30,134 nt of DNA from contig VYCX01000071.1 of assembly GCA_009843725.1 (NCBI GenBank), positions 1-30,134 of the forward strand, given 5' to 3'. The stretch is from Boseongicola sp. SB0675_bin_26. GTDB taxonomy: Bacteria; Pseudomonadota; Alphaproteobacteria; Rhodobacterales; Rhodobacteraceae. Made by a program: the position numbers and the translations under genes. Positions 16,646 to 24,626 of this stretch are shown piece by piece; positions within the stretch are counted from its first letter, which is position 1; each line of letters begins with the position of its first letter. The notes under the pieces were generated by a model. The model was not told where the DNA came from, did not search any database, and saw only the letters and a program-made list of their open reading frames with translations.

Positions 16646-18121
16646 TCATGGCAGGCATTCCATGTACATCTCGTTGTCCCATTCGGTGACGGTGGACATG
16701 AAGCGCGCGAACTCGTCGCGCTTGTACTCGTCGTAGAGCCTGTACATCTCGCCCGGAAGGCCGCGCTGGACGACCTTGTTCCCTGCAAGATGATCCAGAG
16801 CCTCGCCGAGGGACATCGGCAGCTTGCGAACCTTCTTGCCTTCCGCCATCGCTTCGTAAATGTTGCGCTCTTCAGGCTTGCCCGGATCGAGGTCGTTTTC
16901 GAGACCATCGTCCATCGCCGCCAGAAGCGCCGAACCCATGAGATAGGGGTTCACCATCGAATCGACCGAGCGATACTCAAACCGGCCCGGCGCCGAGACG
17001 CGAAGGCCCGTGGTCCTGTTCTGAAACCCCCAATCGGAAAAGACGGGCGCCCAGAAACCCGTGTCCCACAGCCGCCGATAGGAATTCACCGTGGAGCATC
17101 CGATCGCGGTCAGGGCCTGGAGATGCTTCACCACCCCGCCAATCGCCTTGAGGCCGGTCTTGCCCGGCAACTGGGGATCGCTCGTGTCGGGCATGAACGT
17201 GTTCTTGCCGCCCGAAACGTACAGGTAGTTCTCCTTCAGTCCCGGCAACTTCTTCGGGTCGTTGCCTGTCGGCTTGAAGCCGTCCTTGCCCTTGGTCCAG
17301 AGCGACATGTTGTGATGGCAGCCAGAAGCCGAGACACCCATGAACGGCTTCGACATGAAGCAGGCGAAGATTCCGTTCTCGCGAGCGACCTGGGCACAGA
17401 TCTGGCGATAGGTGGTCAGCCGGTCGGCGTTGCGCAGCACGTCGTCGAAGGCCCAGTTGAGCTCCAGCTGGCCCGGCGCGTCCTCGTGATCGCCCTGGAT
17501 CATGTCGAGGCCCATCCTGCGGGCGTAGCGTATGACCTGCAGGGACACCGGCCGAAGCGACTCGAACTGGTCGATGTGATAGCAGTACGGCTTTGAAAAC
17601 CCGTCGCTGGGCTTGCCGTTCTCGTCGAACTTCAGCCACATCATTTCGGGCTCGGTGCCCATCCGCAGCTGCAGCTTGTGCTTTTTCTGGAAGTCGGCAT
17701 GCAGCCGCCGAAGATTGCCGCGACAGTCGGCAGTGAGATAGGCTCCTGGATCCTGCCTCTCCTCTCGATTGCGGAAAAGCGTACAGTAGAAGCGTCCGAT
17801 CTCCGGAGCCCACGGCAATTGCATGAACGTCTCGGGCTCGGGAATTCCGACCAGTTCCGCAGCTTCCGGACCGTATCCCAGATAGTTGCCGGCCCGGTCG
17901 GTGAAGAGATTGACCGTGGCGCCATAGACGAGCTGGAAGCCCTTCTTGGCCACGCTTTCCCAGTGATCGGCAGGAATGCCCTTGCCCATTATCTTGCCGG
18001 TGACCGAAACGAACTGAAGGTATAGGTACTCGATACCCAATTCATCGATCTTCTTGCGGACTTCCTTGATCTTTTCGTCTCGACCCTTCGCCTCGACGAA
18101 CTTCTCTATATCCATTGCCAC
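16646..18121 (-). CDS. Second glutamine-synthetase-family ligase, divergent from GmaS
   Basis: A 491-residue ATP-dependent gamma-glutamyl ligase of the glutamine synthetase fold, longer than the 435-residue GmaS in this window. Conserved catalytic strings are present: GTEPEMMWLKF, QGDHEDAPGQLELNW, SGCHHNMSLW and GRFEYRSVDSMVNPYL. It differs at positions conserved in GmaS: EDAPGQLE in place of EDANGQFE, and GFQNRTTGLRV in place of GGNNRTH. An N-terminal segment contains GATVNLFTDRAGNYLGYGPEA. The start is GTG 18121, supported by GGGAGA six bases upstream; ATG 18115 is the alternative. It lies between an FAD oxidase and the amidotransferase-GXGXG-FMN trio, so it probably makes the amide that the trio consumes. 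The amine could be ammonia, methylamine or another amine; the sequence does not decide. Confidence 0.9.
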   Translation of the reverse strand: MAMDIEKFVEAKGRDEKIKEVRKKIDELGIEYLYLQFVSVTGKIMGKGIPADHWESVAKKGFQLVYGATVNLFTDRAGNYLGYGPEAAELVGIPEPETFMQLPWAPEIGRFYCTLFRNREERQDPGAYLTADCRGNLRRLHADFQKKHKLQLRMGTEPEMMWLKFDENGKPSDGFSKPYCYHIDQFESLRPVSLQVIRYARRMGLDMIQGDHEDAPGQLELNWAFDDVLRNADRLTTYRQICAQVARENGIFACFMSKPFMGVSASGCHHNMSLWTKGKDGFKPTGNDPKKLPGLKENYLYVSGGKNTFMPDTSDPQLPGKTGLKAIGGVVKHLQALTAIGCSTVNSYRRLWDTGFWAPVFSDWGFQNRTTGLRVSAPGRFEYRSVDSMVNPYLMGSALLAAMDDGLENDLDPGKPEERNIYEAMAEGKKVRKLPMSLGEALDHLAGNKVVQRGLPGEMYRLYDEYKRDEFARFMSTVTEWDNEMYMECLP

Positions 18122-18146
18122 GATCGTTCTCCCAGTCGGTCAAAAT

Positions 18147-18169
18147 GCCCGCCGACATTCCGGACGGGC
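18147..18169 (-). promoter_or_regulatory. Intercistronic hairpin between the FAD oxidase and the second ligase
   Basis: On the minus strand GCCCG, one unpaired T, CCG, loop GAATGT, CGG and CGGGC form an eight-pair stem with one bulge, followed by ATTTTG. It sits eight bases after the oxidase stop and 26 bases before the ligase start. The short T-run makes it a weak terminator candidate or a stabilising 3' end for the oxidase transcript. Confidence 0.45.
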
Positions 18170-18176
18170 GGGTTCA

Positions 18177-19520
18177 TCAGCTCCATGGGTAGGGGCTGCT
18201 GGAAACTGGATGCAGTTCGCCCTTGGCAAAGCGGCCGAAGCGGAACGGCTCCAGAAGTTCCTGTCTTTCTCCAAGCACTTCGTCGGCGATCAGGTGTCCG
18301 ACGCCAATCATCTTCCAGCCGTGATTGCTGTCGGCGATGACCGCGACATTTTCGCGAAAGTGATCGAAGACCGGAAAGCTGTCGGCCGTAAAGCAGCCGA
18401 TCCCTCCCGAGGGCTCTCGATGATACTTGGGCATCTTGCCTTCGTAGCGCCTTTGGCAATGGGCAAGCGCGCTGACCCACATGTGCGCGAATTCGTCGCT
18501 GGCAACGAATTCCGGGCTTGAGGGTCCGTACGGGTCGATCTGCACTTCGTCGGCCGGCGTGTCGACCTTGTAGGGCGAGGCTCCCCCCTGGATGCCGCCG
18601 AAATGAAAGTCGGGCTTGTAGTAGATGCCCCACATCTCGTCGGTGATGACGGAGTCATCCACCGTCGATCTGAGTTCGGCGTCGGTATCGACATGGATGA
18701 CCGGCGGCAGGGAACCGTCATCCGCAAGTCCTTCGTTCGGGTCGATGAGCAGCACGCCCTCCTCCAGCTGCCAGAAGCGCCACATGGGCACATCTTCATG
18801 CATCTCGCCGTTCACGCCCTTGATCGAGATCTTGCCCGGCAGGTCCAGCATGCTCCAGAAATCGCGTATCCATGGACCGGCCCCGATTATGACGCGTTCG
18901 CAGGAAATGGTGCCCTTGCTTGTCTCGACCGACCCGATCGCGCCCGAGCCGTTCATTGAATTGAATCCCTTGACCTCGACGCCGGCGATTATGCGCACGC
19001 CCAGTCTCTCCACCTTGTCGGCCAGGGCATACATGGTCTTGGTCTGATTGGAGAAGCCGCCCTGGCTTTCATGCAGGACGCTCGTGATGTTCTGTGCCTG
19101 CCAGTCACTGAAAATGCCGCGCATGTACGACGTGCTGGCATTCGCTCCCTCTACGAACACGCTGTCGTATCCGATTTCCTGCTGCTGCGCAAAGATCGTT
19201 CCGACATCGTCGCGCATCGATTCCGGGCTTATCTGCATGTAGCCAACGGGATGGTAGGAAAGTCCTTCAGGGTCGGCCTCCCAAATGTCGACCGAATGCG
19301 CCATGAGCCTGCGCATGGCCGGCTGGAAGTAGTTGTTGCGCACAACCCCGCAGGCGATCCCGCTGGCGCCGGACGCAATGCCAGACTTGTCCAGGATGAC
19401 AATTCGGCCCTCGACCTCTTCCCCTTTCTCGATCAGCCGCTCGGCGAGTTTCCACGCGGTCGAAACACCATGGATCCCCGCTCCAATGATCACGTAGTCG
19501 ACGTGACTCGGTACAGACAT
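18177..19520 (-). CDS. FAD-dependent N-methyl/amino-acid oxidase (DAO family, sarcosine-oxidase-like)
   Basis: A 447-residue flavoprotein of the D-amino-acid oxidase/sarcosine oxidase family, the first gene of the 16-kb operon. The dinucleotide motif GAGIHG is at 13-18, followed by a Glu/Asp-ended strand and SGASGIACGVVRNNY, matching the region around RSNY in sarcosine oxidase beta subunits. Near the C-terminus, Cys376 in GCFTADSFPVFD and Lys403 in HGWKMIGVG align by eye with the covalent-FAD cysteine and the substrate-carboxylate lysine of monomeric sarcosine oxidase. This suggests a self-sufficient oxidase of N-methyl amino acids, such as N-methylglutamate or sarcosine, that releases formaldehyde. 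No genes for the other sarcosine-oxidase-like subunits (MgdBCD or SoxDAG type) are present. The start is ATG 19520, while the open frame extends into the intergenic dyad region without homology. Alternatives are a dehydrogenase or dimethylglycine-type enzyme. Confidence 0.87.
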   Translation of the reverse strand: MSVPSHVDYVIIGAGIHGVSTAWKLAERLIEKGEEVEGRIVILDKSGIASGASGIACGVVRNNYFQPAMRRLMAHSVDIWEADPEGLSYHPVGYMQISPESMRDDVGTIFAQQQEIGYDSVFVEGANASTSYMRGIFSDWQAQNITSVLHESQGGFSNQTKTMYALADKVERLGVRIIAGVEVKGFNSMNGSGAIGSVETSKGTISCERVIIGAGPWIRDFWSMLDLPGKISIKGVNGEMHEDVPMWRFWQLEEGVLLIDPNEGLADDGSLPPVIHVDTDAELRSTVDDSVITDEMWGIYYKPDFHFGGIQGGASPYKVDTPADEVQIDPYGPSSPEFVASDEFAHMWVSALAHCQRRYEGKMPKYHREPSGGIGCFTADSFPVFDHFRENVAVIADSNHGWKMIGVGHLIADEVLGERQELLEPFRFGRFAKGELHPVSSSPYPWS

Positions 19521-19593
19521 GCAGGTTGCTCCCGTCTCGCAGATCGAACTTCTGAATCGCACATTGCGCGACCGAAGTCCAAAATCAACCCCT

Positions 19594-19657
19594 TTTTGAT
19601 CCAATCTATTGCATCTGACGCAGAATCTGCTACTTTTGGAATAGCATTGGATCAAAA
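19594..19657. promoter_or_regulatory. Perfect 12-bp inverted repeat in the GntR/oxidase divergent region
   Basis: TTTTGATCCAAT (19594-19605) and its exact reverse complement ATTGGATCAAAA (19646-19657) lie 40 bases apart in the 147-base region between the divergent oxidase and GntR genes. The right arm is ten bases upstream of the GntR start, so a protein bound there would block its own translation start or promoter. The spacing of arm centres is 52 bases, close to five helical turns, which fits two dimers on one DNA face or a small loop. A role as GntR operator and promoter region for both directions is inferred. Confidence 0.65.
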
Positions 19658-19667
19658 GGTGGCCCAA

Positions 19668-20342
19668 ATGGCTTGGCGCAATTCTTCAAACGTCGCCGTG
19701 GAGATTCGGCGTTCGATCACGGACGGAACCTATCGGCGACATGATCGTCTGCCGGCATCGCCCCAACTTGCAGAGTCGTTCGGGGTTGCACGAAACACGC
19801 TCCGCGACGCGCTGCAGCAGCTTGAGAGGGAAGGTCTCCTTGAAATCCGGCCCGGCAGCGGCGCATACGTGACCGGCATTGGCGACCAATCGATTCCGAA
19901 GGCAGTCGAGGAAGCGGCGCCGCTCGAGCTGATTGACGCTCGCTTCGCCCTGGAGCCACATATCTGCCGGCTCTGCGTCCTTCACGGCAAGCGAGAGGAC
20001 TTCGACGCCATGGAAGAGCTATGTCGGCGCATGGAGAGATCGACGGCCGACCCGACGGCGTTTGCAGAGGCCGACACCGCGTTTCACAAGGCCCTGGCCT
20101 CGGCCACCCGCAGCAACCTGCTCATCTGGCTGATCGAGCAAATCAACACCGTGCGTTCACTCGACGAGTGGACGCGGATGCGGCACCTGACGCTCAACGC
20201 TGCCATGATTGACCAGTACAACGTCCAGCACCGCGACATCCTGAATGCGCTGCGCTCGCGCGAACCGGAACGCGCTGCAGCGAAAATGAAGGAGCACCTG
20301 GAAACCGCACGCCTCTCTCTGACGCGCGCCGCCGAAACCTGA
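19668..20342 (+). CDS. GntR-family regulator with FCD ligand-binding domain
   Basis: A 224-residue transcription factor of the FadR/FCD subgroup. The N-terminal winged helix (about 8-70) includes LPASPQLAESFGVARNTLRDALQQLEREGLLEIRPGSGAYV. The C-terminal all-helical FCD domain (about 80-215) keeps the metal/acid-binding pattern with Asp and His in DARFALEPH, DTAFHKAL, QHRDIL and MKEHLETA. ATG 19668 is chosen because the winged helix begins here; the frame is open upstream but runs through the oxidase gene on the other strand. It is divergent from the 16-kb operon and adjacent to a perfect dyad, so it probably controls that operon, with an organic-acid or amino-acid intermediate as effector. 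It is most likely a repressor. Confidence 0.92.
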   Translation: MAWRNSSNVAVEIRRSITDGTYRRHDRLPASPQLAESFGVARNTLRDALQQLEREGLLEIRPGSGAYVTGIGDQSIPKAVEEAAPLELIDARFALEPHICRLCVLHGKREDFDAMEELCRRMERSTADPTAFAEADTAFHKALASATRSNLLIWLIEQINTVRSLDEWTRMRHLTLNAAMIDQYNVQHRDILNALRSREPERAAAKMKEHLETARLSLTRAAET

Positions 20343-20435
20343 TGCAGAGCCATCGCAGAAACGGTGGTCCAGCTTGTCAGCTCGCCATGTTCTGCGACGT
20401 CCATTCGCATCGGGCAACGGGTCGGCAGCTCTGCT

Positions 20436-20720
20436 TCACCACACTTCCGATCTGCCGGCCAGATTCAGGGCCGTCGCATCTGGATTTTTTTCGGGTTCGG
20501 CATCCTCTGCGAGACTTGCTGCGGAGCTGACAAGCTTGAGGAGGAAGCGGTCGTCCCAGCCGGCCTTCTTCAGCTTTCCGCGCATTGACGTGACTCTCCC
20601 GCCATCGGCTGTCCGTGCCATGTTCAGCGCCAAGTTCTCGGGACCGTTGTCCTTCCGGCGAAGGTCATCCTCCGCCATGATCACGTCCAGGACCCGGTGG
20701 AGCGAGTTTTCGATTCACAT
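20436..20720 (-). pseudogene. ISAs1-family transposase remnant
   Basis: Only the C-terminal end of a DDE transposase survives. Read on minus from 20714: IENSLHRVLDVIMAEDD, RRKDNGPENLALN and then MRGKLKKAGWDDRFLLKL, matching the ISAs1 pattern in which IEN-LHWVLDV and GPEN precede a basic segment and AGWDxxxLLK. The segment between GPENLALN and MRGK looks shortened relative to the family, and a TGA stop (20717-20715) precedes IEN. No terminal inverted repeats or upstream catalytic region are visible, so the element is dead. It lies between the GntR gene and the TRAP transporter genes. The rest of the 492-base gap (20343-20834) holds nothing else I can identify. Confidence 0.72.
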
Positions 20721-20834
20721 GCGGAGAGTCGAAGTGTTTGGACTCGGGTGGGGAAATCTAATTGCATTTCGTCGCCATACCAATTCGGTGACCCGGACAA
20801 TTCGAGCCACTGTCAGCGCAGCGGGGAAACTGAC

Positions 20835-22169
20835 CTAACCCCGCATGGTACCGGGCAGATAAAGCGCCAGCGTTGGCAATGCCGTGATCAATATCAGGCA
20901 CACCAGCATCGCCAGCCAAAACGGCATGATGCCGCGATAGATCTCCTTCATCGAGGCCTCGGATACGCTCTTTACCACAAAGACGTTCATGCCCACCGGC
21001 GGGCTGATCAGGGCCATTTCGAGAACGATCACCATGATGACGCCAAACCAGATCACCAAGTCGGACTGCGTGGCGATTCCAAGCAGTTCGGCAATTCCGG
21101 ATGTCTGGATAATCGGCAGCACAATTGGCAAGACAAGAACCATCATCGCGAACCCGTCGAGGAATGTGCCGAGGACAATGAAAACCGCGAGCACAAGGGC
21201 AAGCAGTGCCAGCGGATGCAGCGCCATTTCTATTAGCGTTTCCGCAAGTTGCGCGGGAATCTGGGTCAAAGCAAGAAACGGCGAGAACACGCTGGCCCCG
21301 ATGATGATGAAGTAGATCATGACAGTTGTTGAAACTGTTCTGAGCAGCGCATCGACGAAGCCGCGAAACGTGAACTCGCGGCGCGGAAGCGAGAAAAGGA
21401 ATGCCAGCACCGCGCCGACCGAGGCCGCCTCTATTGGGGTGAAGACACCGCCATAGATGCCGCCGATGGAGATGACGATGATCATCAGAATCGCGGTGCC
21501 CCGGATCAGGTACTTGATCCGGTCGGCAAGCCCGAAACGTTCGCCTGCCGGGCCTATTCCAGGGCTCATCAGCGTCAGGACCCAGATCGTCGCCATGAAA
21601 CAGCCCGACAGGATCAGCCCCGGGATGACGCCCGCCAGAAACAGCCGCCCTATCGATTCCTCGGTAAGGATCGCATAGAGGATGAAGCCGGTTGAAGGCG
21701 GAATGAGAATGCCCAGTGTGCCGCCAGCTGCTACCGCTCCCGCACCAAATTTCGCGTCATAGCCGAACCGCTTCATCTCGGGCAACGCGACGCGACCAAG
21801 CGTCAGCGCCGATGCCACTGAAGATCCCGAAAGCGCCGCAAATCCGGTGCATCCCAATATCGTTGCGTGGGCCAAGCCGCCGCGAAAACGCCCGATCCAC
21901 GCATAGGCGGTATTGTAGAGATCGCGGCTCATTCCGGACGTGCTTGCAATGTTGCCCATCAGCACGAACAGCGGGATCACCGTCAGCTCCACGAAGGTCA
22001 GCGTGGCCCAGGTCTCGGTGAACAGCGTCGACACGGCGGCCGACCAGGAGTTCAGCAGCGTGTTTCCGGTCAGGCCCGCCACGATCATCGCGAATGCCAC
22101 TGGCAACCTGAGCGCCATCAGGCTCAGCAAGAGCACCAATCCGAAAATCCCGACTTCGACCGAACTCAT
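20835..22169 (-). CDS. dctM: TRAP transporter large permease subunit (DctM)
   Basis: A 444-residue inner-membrane protein with about 12 hydrophobic segments, typical of the DctM subunit that drives sodium- or proton-coupled uptake with a periplasmic binding protein. Recognisable strings are GLTGNTLLNSW near the N-terminus, PLFVLMGNIASTSGMSRDLYN, GGTLGILIPPSTGFILYAILTEESIG (positions within residues 140-200) and PPVGMNVFVVKSVS near the end. ATG 22169 overlaps the DctQ stop as ATGA. A six-pair GC hairpin (20821-20826 with 20839-20844) spans its stop codon. It is the last gene of the minus-strand TRAP operon; the decayed transposase lies just beyond. The substrate depends on DctP and is unknown. 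Confidence 0.95.
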   Translation of the reverse strand: MSSVEVGIFGLVLLLSLMALRLPVAFAMIVAGLTGNTLLNSWSAAVSTLFTETWATLTFVELTVIPLFVLMGNIASTSGMSRDLYNTAYAWIGRFRGGLAHATILGCTGFAALSGSSVASALTLGRVALPEMKRFGYDAKFGAGAVAAGGTLGILIPPSTGFILYAILTEESIGRLFLAGVIPGLILSGCFMATIWVLTLMSPGIGPAGERFGLADRIKYLIRGTAILMIIVISIGGIYGGVFTPIEAASVGAVLAFLFSLPRREFTFRGFVDALLRTVSTTVMIYFIIIGASVFSPFLALTQIPAQLAETLIEMALHPLALLALVLAVFIVLGTFLDGFAMMVLVLPIVLPIIQTSGIAELLGIATQSDLVIWFGVIMVIVLEMALISPPVGMNVFVVKSVSEASMKEIYRGIMPFWLAMLVCLILITALPTLALYLPGTMRG

Positions 22170-22663
22170 GCACCGGCGTCCTGTCGACCGGAGCCGGAGG
22201 CCCGGAAATCCGAATAGGTCTCACATAGGACAACAAGTGCATGCAGCGCGCCGATCACGGTGATGAGGCGGATGAACGGCAAATGCGGGATCAGGATCAT
22301 GTTGGTCGCTTCGCCAAAAAGCACCGCGTCTTCGGCCGCCTCGATCGAGCGCCACGCGATCAGCGCGAATGTTCCTGCCACCAGCAGTTTCACCACCAGT
22401 CGCCGCAGGATTTCCAGCGCTCGGATCGGGATCGCCTCATACAGATCGACGCTGATGTGCCCGGCGATCCTCCAAGTATAGGGCGCGGCAAGCATCAGCG
22501 ACACGACCATGCCCATTTCGACCAAGTCTTGCCGTCCCCGCAGCGGTGCCGAAAAGAGGTAGCGCAACAGGACGTCATAGAATGTCAGCGCCACGACAAA
22601 GCACAGCACAAGCCCGGCGGCCACGGACATAAGCATCGCAACCCGATCGATCAGCCTGTCCAT
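22166..22663 (-). CDS. dctQ: TRAP transporter small permease subunit (DctQ)
   Basis: A 165-residue membrane protein with four predicted helices, usual for DctQ. It has the family look of FYDVLLRYLFSAPLRGRQDLVEMGM and later GHISVDLYEAIP, in which the conserved arginine and glutamate contacts lie. It starts at ATG 22663, 49 bases after the DctP stop, and overlaps DctM by ATGA, so the two membrane subunits are translationally coupled. Order DctP-DctQ-DctM is standard. Confidence 0.93.
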   Translation of the reverse strand: MDRLIDRVAMLMSVAAGLVLCFVVALTFYDVLLRYLFSAPLRGRQDLVEMGMVVSLMLAAPYTWRIAGHISVDLYEAIPIRALEILRRLVVKLLVAGTFALIAWRSIEAAEDAVLFGEATNMILIPHLPFIRLITVIGALHALVVLCETYSDFRASGSGRQDAGA

Positions 22664-22712
22664 GCCGCGCCCTTTATTCGCGTCCCCGGCCGAAACCAGG
22701 GACGGAAAGTCC

Positions 22713-23723
22713 TCAATTCAACATCGCATCGATAATTTGGGTCGCCGGGACGCCTTGGGCATCGAATTCAGTCTTCAAGCTGGCGACCGCCCCAGCCGCA
22801 GCTGCGTCGAAGGCCGCCCGCTCCTTGTCCGACAAGACGATGATCTCGGCACCTTCCTTGTCGGCGAATCTGCCCATGGCAATCTCGCCAAACTTGGCCA
22901 GACCCGCCGCCGAGCGCTGCGAAATGCCGAGCCCGGTCAGCTTGTCCAGTGCGGCGCGGTCGTCGGCGCTCAGCTCGTTCAATGCTTCTTCGTTGGCCAC
23001 AAGGAAAATGGTTGTTGGCATTTCCGGCAGGTTGGTGGTGACGTAGTTCGTGGTCTCGATCAGCTTGAAGATCAAAAGCGAATCCGAACCCATTAACGCA
23101 CCATCGACGACACCGGTGTTCATCGATGTGTAGACCTTGTTCGCGGGCATTGGCACCGCCGTGGCACCGTAGGCCTCGATAATCGCGGCGGCCGAGGACG
23201 AAGCCACTCGGATTTTCAAGCCGGCGAGATCGTCCATGCTGTGGATTGGTCTGTCACGCATCATCAGCACCGCAGGCGGGGTTACGAAAAGTGCCAGCGG
23301 CACGGTTTTCTTGAACTCATCCCTGAGGTGCTCGTCCATTACCTTCCAGAGCTTTGCGGTGGCGTCCTCGTGGCCCTGAGTGACGCCGGGCAGCTCGATC
23401 AGCAGCGTTCTCGGAAAGACCGAGGACGTGTAACCCGGCAGGCCGTACGTGATTTCCGCCACCCGGCTGACGGCACGCTTGTATTGCTCGACCGGGCCTT
23501 TGCCAAGTTCGCCTGAAGGATAGATCTCGATCTTGGTCGAACCACCGGTCGCGACGTCGATATCGGCTGCCAGCTTCTCGAAGATCGGCTCGTGCAGGAC
23601 GTAGACTGGCGGCAAGAAACTGGCGAGCTTGAGCACGTTTTCGGCCAAAGCACCGGACGTTTGAGCGACGAGCGCAAGTCCGGCCGCTGCGCTGGCAAAA
23701 AGAGTTCTTCTGACGATGTTCAT
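22713..23723 (-). CDS. dctP: TRAP transporter periplasmic binding protein (DctP)
   Basis: A 336-residue extracytoplasmic solute receptor. A Sec signal peptide is visible (MNIVRRTLFASAAAGLALVA, cleavage near SGALAEN, residue about 28). The mature protein has the DctP pattern: LASFLPPVYVLHEPIFEKLA, IEIYPSGELGKG, then DLAGLKIRVASSSAAAI, in which the Arg of LKIRV is the usual carboxylate-binding arginine of TRAP receptors. Together with VPMPANKVYTSMNTGVVDG this gives a confident family call. The ligand is therefore probably an organic acid. The gene is divergent from the IclR-MDR-CoA transferase-urocanase operon, whose substrate it likely delivers. Confidence 0.94.
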   Translation of the reverse strand: MNIVRRTLFASAAAGLALVAQTSGALAENVLKLASFLPPVYVLHEPIFEKLAADIDVATGGSTKIEIYPSGELGKGPVEQYKRAVSRVAEITYGLPGYTSSVFPRTLLIELPGVTQGHEDATAKLWKVMDEHLRDEFKKTVPLALFVTPPAVLMMRDRPIHSMDDLAGLKIRVASSSAAAIIEAYGATAVPMPANKVYTSMNTGVVDGALMGSDSLLIFKLIETTNYVTTNLPEMPTTIFLVANEEALNELSADDRAALDKLTGLGISQRSAAGLAKFGEIAMGRFADKEGAEIIVLSDKERAAFDAAAAGAVASLKTEFDAQGVPATQIIDAMLN

Positions 23724-23759
23724 TGGACGACTCCCCGGTGAGCATTTTGCGACTTGAGG

Positions 23760-23805
23760 ATTTGGCTATTCCAAATAGTGGGACAAATCAATATATATTG
23801 GGACA
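23760..23805. promoter_or_regulatory. Palindrome and direct repeats in the DctP/IclR divergent region
   Basis: The 81-base region between dctP and the IclR gene is AT-richer than its surroundings. It holds a palindrome ATTTGG-ctatt-CCAAAT (23760-23776), and then two direct repeats TGGGACA at 23779-23785 and 23799-23805, exactly 20 bases apart, the second abutting the IclR start codon. Two helical turns of spacing suit a dimeric regulator. They are candidate sites for the adjacent IclR protein controlling both directions; no promoter boxes are clear enough to name. Confidence 0.5.
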
Positions 23806-24626
23806 TGAATCGGAACTCCATCGATATCGCCCCGCCGCCCGGTGTCGGGCTCATCCAGAAGACGTTGCAAATACTCGATCTTTTTCAAGCCAATGCGCCT
23901 GCCTGGACGCAAAGCGAGATTTCGAAGAAAACGGGAATGCCAAGATCCACGGTCAACCGGCTGGTGAAGTTCTTGACCGAACGGGGGCATTTGACGGTGC
24001 TCTACGGTCAGAACCGCTATTCGCTGGGACCCGCTTCGGTTGATCTGGGGCGGCGAGCCGCCGCGCTTTTCGACTTTCGCGGCCTGTGCCGCCCCATTCT
24101 TGCGCGGCTGTCGCAAGAGACGCAGGAAACGATCATTCTGACATCGGTGGTCGGTGCAGGAAACGCGGTGCGCTGCGTCGACCAGATCGAAAGCACACGC
24201 GATGGCCTGCGGGTCTTTGAACAGATCGGCAATGTCTTGCCGTTGAACGCAGGGGCCGCCCCGCGGGCGGTTCTGGCCGCGTTGCCCGAGTCCGACCGCG
24301 AGCGTTTCCTGTCGGGGCAGCTGAGGGCAGTGACGGACAGCACGCCGACGAGCACCGCGGGTTTGCGACGCAAGATTGCAGAAACCCGCCGGCGCGGGTT
24401 CGCGGTCTCGAATGGCGAAACCTATGAGGGCGTTGTCGGGATTGGTGCGGCGTTCTACTGGGGCGATGGCAGCCCGGCGGGCAGTTTGGCCATCGCCTTG
24501 CCGGCGCAGCGTGCCTCGGCAGATGTCGTGACCCGGATGGGCGAGCTTCTGAAAGGCGCCTGCGATGAGGTCAGCGCCATGATGGCCGCAGGCAAGGTCG
24601 GCGCACCGACAACGCCGGAGTCATGA
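23805..24626 (+). CDS. IclR-family transcriptional regulator
   Basis: A 273-residue regulator. The N-terminal winged helix (about 15-75) contains LIQKTLQILDLF, TQSEISKKTGMPRSTVNRLVKFL and RYSLGPASVDLG. The C-terminal IclR effector domain (about 90-265) includes LARLSQETQETIILT, LNAGAAPRAVLAAL and RRRGFAVSNGETYEGVVGIGA. The start ATG 23805 is chosen because the helix-turn-helix begins shortly after it; the open frame extends only 17 codons upstream across the palindrome. Its stop overlaps the next start as ATGA, so the regulator is the first gene of the catabolic operon it probably controls. The effector is unknown. Confidence 0.93.
   Translation: MNRNSIDIAPPPGVGLIQKTLQILDLFQANAPAWTQSEISKKTGMPRSTVNRLVKFLTERGHLTVLYGQNRYSLGPASVDLGRRAAALFDFRGLCRPILARLSQETQETIILTSVVGAGNAVRCVDQIESTRDGLRVFEQIGNVLPLNAGAAPRAVLAALPESDRERFLSGQLRAVTDSTPTSTAGLRRKIAETRRRGFAVSNGETYEGVVGIGAAFYWGDGSPAGSLAIALPAQRASADVVTRMGELLKGACDEVSAMMAAGKVGAPTTPES

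Noticed and set aside
20821..20844. GCGGGG/CCCCGC hairpin over the dctM stop codon as a terminator
   Set aside because: Six pairs, a 12-base loop and no T-run; it overlaps coding sequence, so I mention it only under dctM.
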